Of a stretch of DNA of 33,952 nt, positions 33,900 through 33,952 are shown in pieces. Made by a program: the position numbers and the translations under genes. Below the pieces are notes generated by a model. The model worked only from the letters and a program-made list of their open reading frames with translations, was not told the origin of the DNA and searched no databases. How positions within the stretch are numbered: position 1 is the stretch's first letter; every line of letters starts with the position of its first letter. The stretch spans positions 1 through 33,952 of the forward strand of contig JAOUHF010000016.1 of NCBI GenBank assembly GCA_029865325.1. Direction: 5' to 3'. The DNA comes from Thermoleophilia bacterium (GTDB taxonomy: Bacteria > Actinomycetota > Thermoleophilia > Gaiellales > Gaiellaceae).

Positions 33900-33952
33900 A
33901 TGGACTTCAGCAAGCTGACCCTCAAGAGTCAGGAGGCGCTCGCAGGCGCACA
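33900..33952 (+). CDS. clpB: ATP-dependent chaperone ClpB (5' end only)
   Basis: Starts at ATG 33900, one base after the hspR stop, with GAGGAGATGAC as ribosome site. The first 17 residues MDFSKLTLKSQEALAGA match the start of ClpB (N-terminal domain, LTLKSQEAL). The gene runs off the right edge. The operon order dnaK-grpE-dnaJ-hspR-clpB is the actinobacterial one, which supports the call. Confidence 0.88.
   Translation, partial: MDFSKLTLKSQEALAGA

Overview
The window is GC-rich and looks like a chromosomal segment of a high-GC actinobacterium. Three things suggest this. The chaperone operon runs dnaK-grpE-dnaJ-(small membrane protein)-hspR-clpB, which is an actinobacterial order. There is an actinobacterial-type inositol-3-phosphate synthase beside a CDP-alcohol phosphotransferase. 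GTG starts and 4-nt ATGA/GTGA stop-start overlaps are common. A deep lineage such as Thermoleophilia/Gaiellales would also fit the pyruvate:ferredoxin oxidoreductase and the style of the small proteins, but this is inference and not proven from the sequence.

Region 1 (1-8.2 kb) is gene-poor accessory sequence. It holds a zinc alcohol dehydrogenase, small membrane or secreted proteins (a SHOCT protein, a Met/His-rich anchored protein, a two-helix protein), a SnoaL-like protein, an ABM-fold protein, a secreted putative-Ig repeat protein and hairpin terminators. Long intergenic stretches carry debris of two dispersed small-gene families. Family A, on the plus strand, ends in ...DDPELASYLRIEER.... 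Family B, on the minus strand, ends in ...FVFCPECWEREFG.... A tRNA-Ala(UGC) closes the region.

Region 2 (8.2-13.3 kb) is housekeeping. On the minus strand, reading from upstream, it contains a clearly broken ornithine carbamoyltransferase, a minimal zincin, a DUF2630-like helical protein and a coiled-coil protein. On the plus strand are ferritin, a YjbQ-family protein and an RlmD/TrmA-type rRNA methyltransferase. A polytopic membrane protein with presenilin/SPP-like motifs follows on the minus strand.

Region 3 (13.3-17 kb) holds a UDG-superfamily protein and a glycosyltransferase-PHP phosphoesterase fusion on the minus strand. Divergent to them is a CDGSH iron-sulfur protein coupled to a radical SAM/SPASM enzyme.

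Region 4 (17-20.1 kb) is the most interesting. On the minus strand, in order of transcription, lie a PAP2/Aur1-like phosphatase, a CDP-alcohol phosphotransferase (probably phosphatidylinositol-phosphate synthase) and Ino1. Together they form a plausible inositol-lipid pathway. The Ino1 frame is continuous with an N-terminal tandem ribbon-helix-helix (RHH) DNA-binding module. Three copies of the palindrome TGCTAGCA lie at its start and between the two RHH units. This suggests a self-regulating enzyme-repressor fusion, or a nested pair of products.

Region 5 (20.1-29.7 kb) contains a dihydroorotate-dehydrogenase-like gene coupled to nifJ, three EamA/DMT transporters (two of them overlapping), a GNAT acetyltransferase coupled to moaA, a perfect inverted repeat between moaA and a transporter, and a KcsA-like potassium channel. 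Region 6 (29.7 kb to the end) is the dnaK operon, in which a two-helix membrane protein is translationally coupled between dnaJ and hspR; clpB runs off the window.
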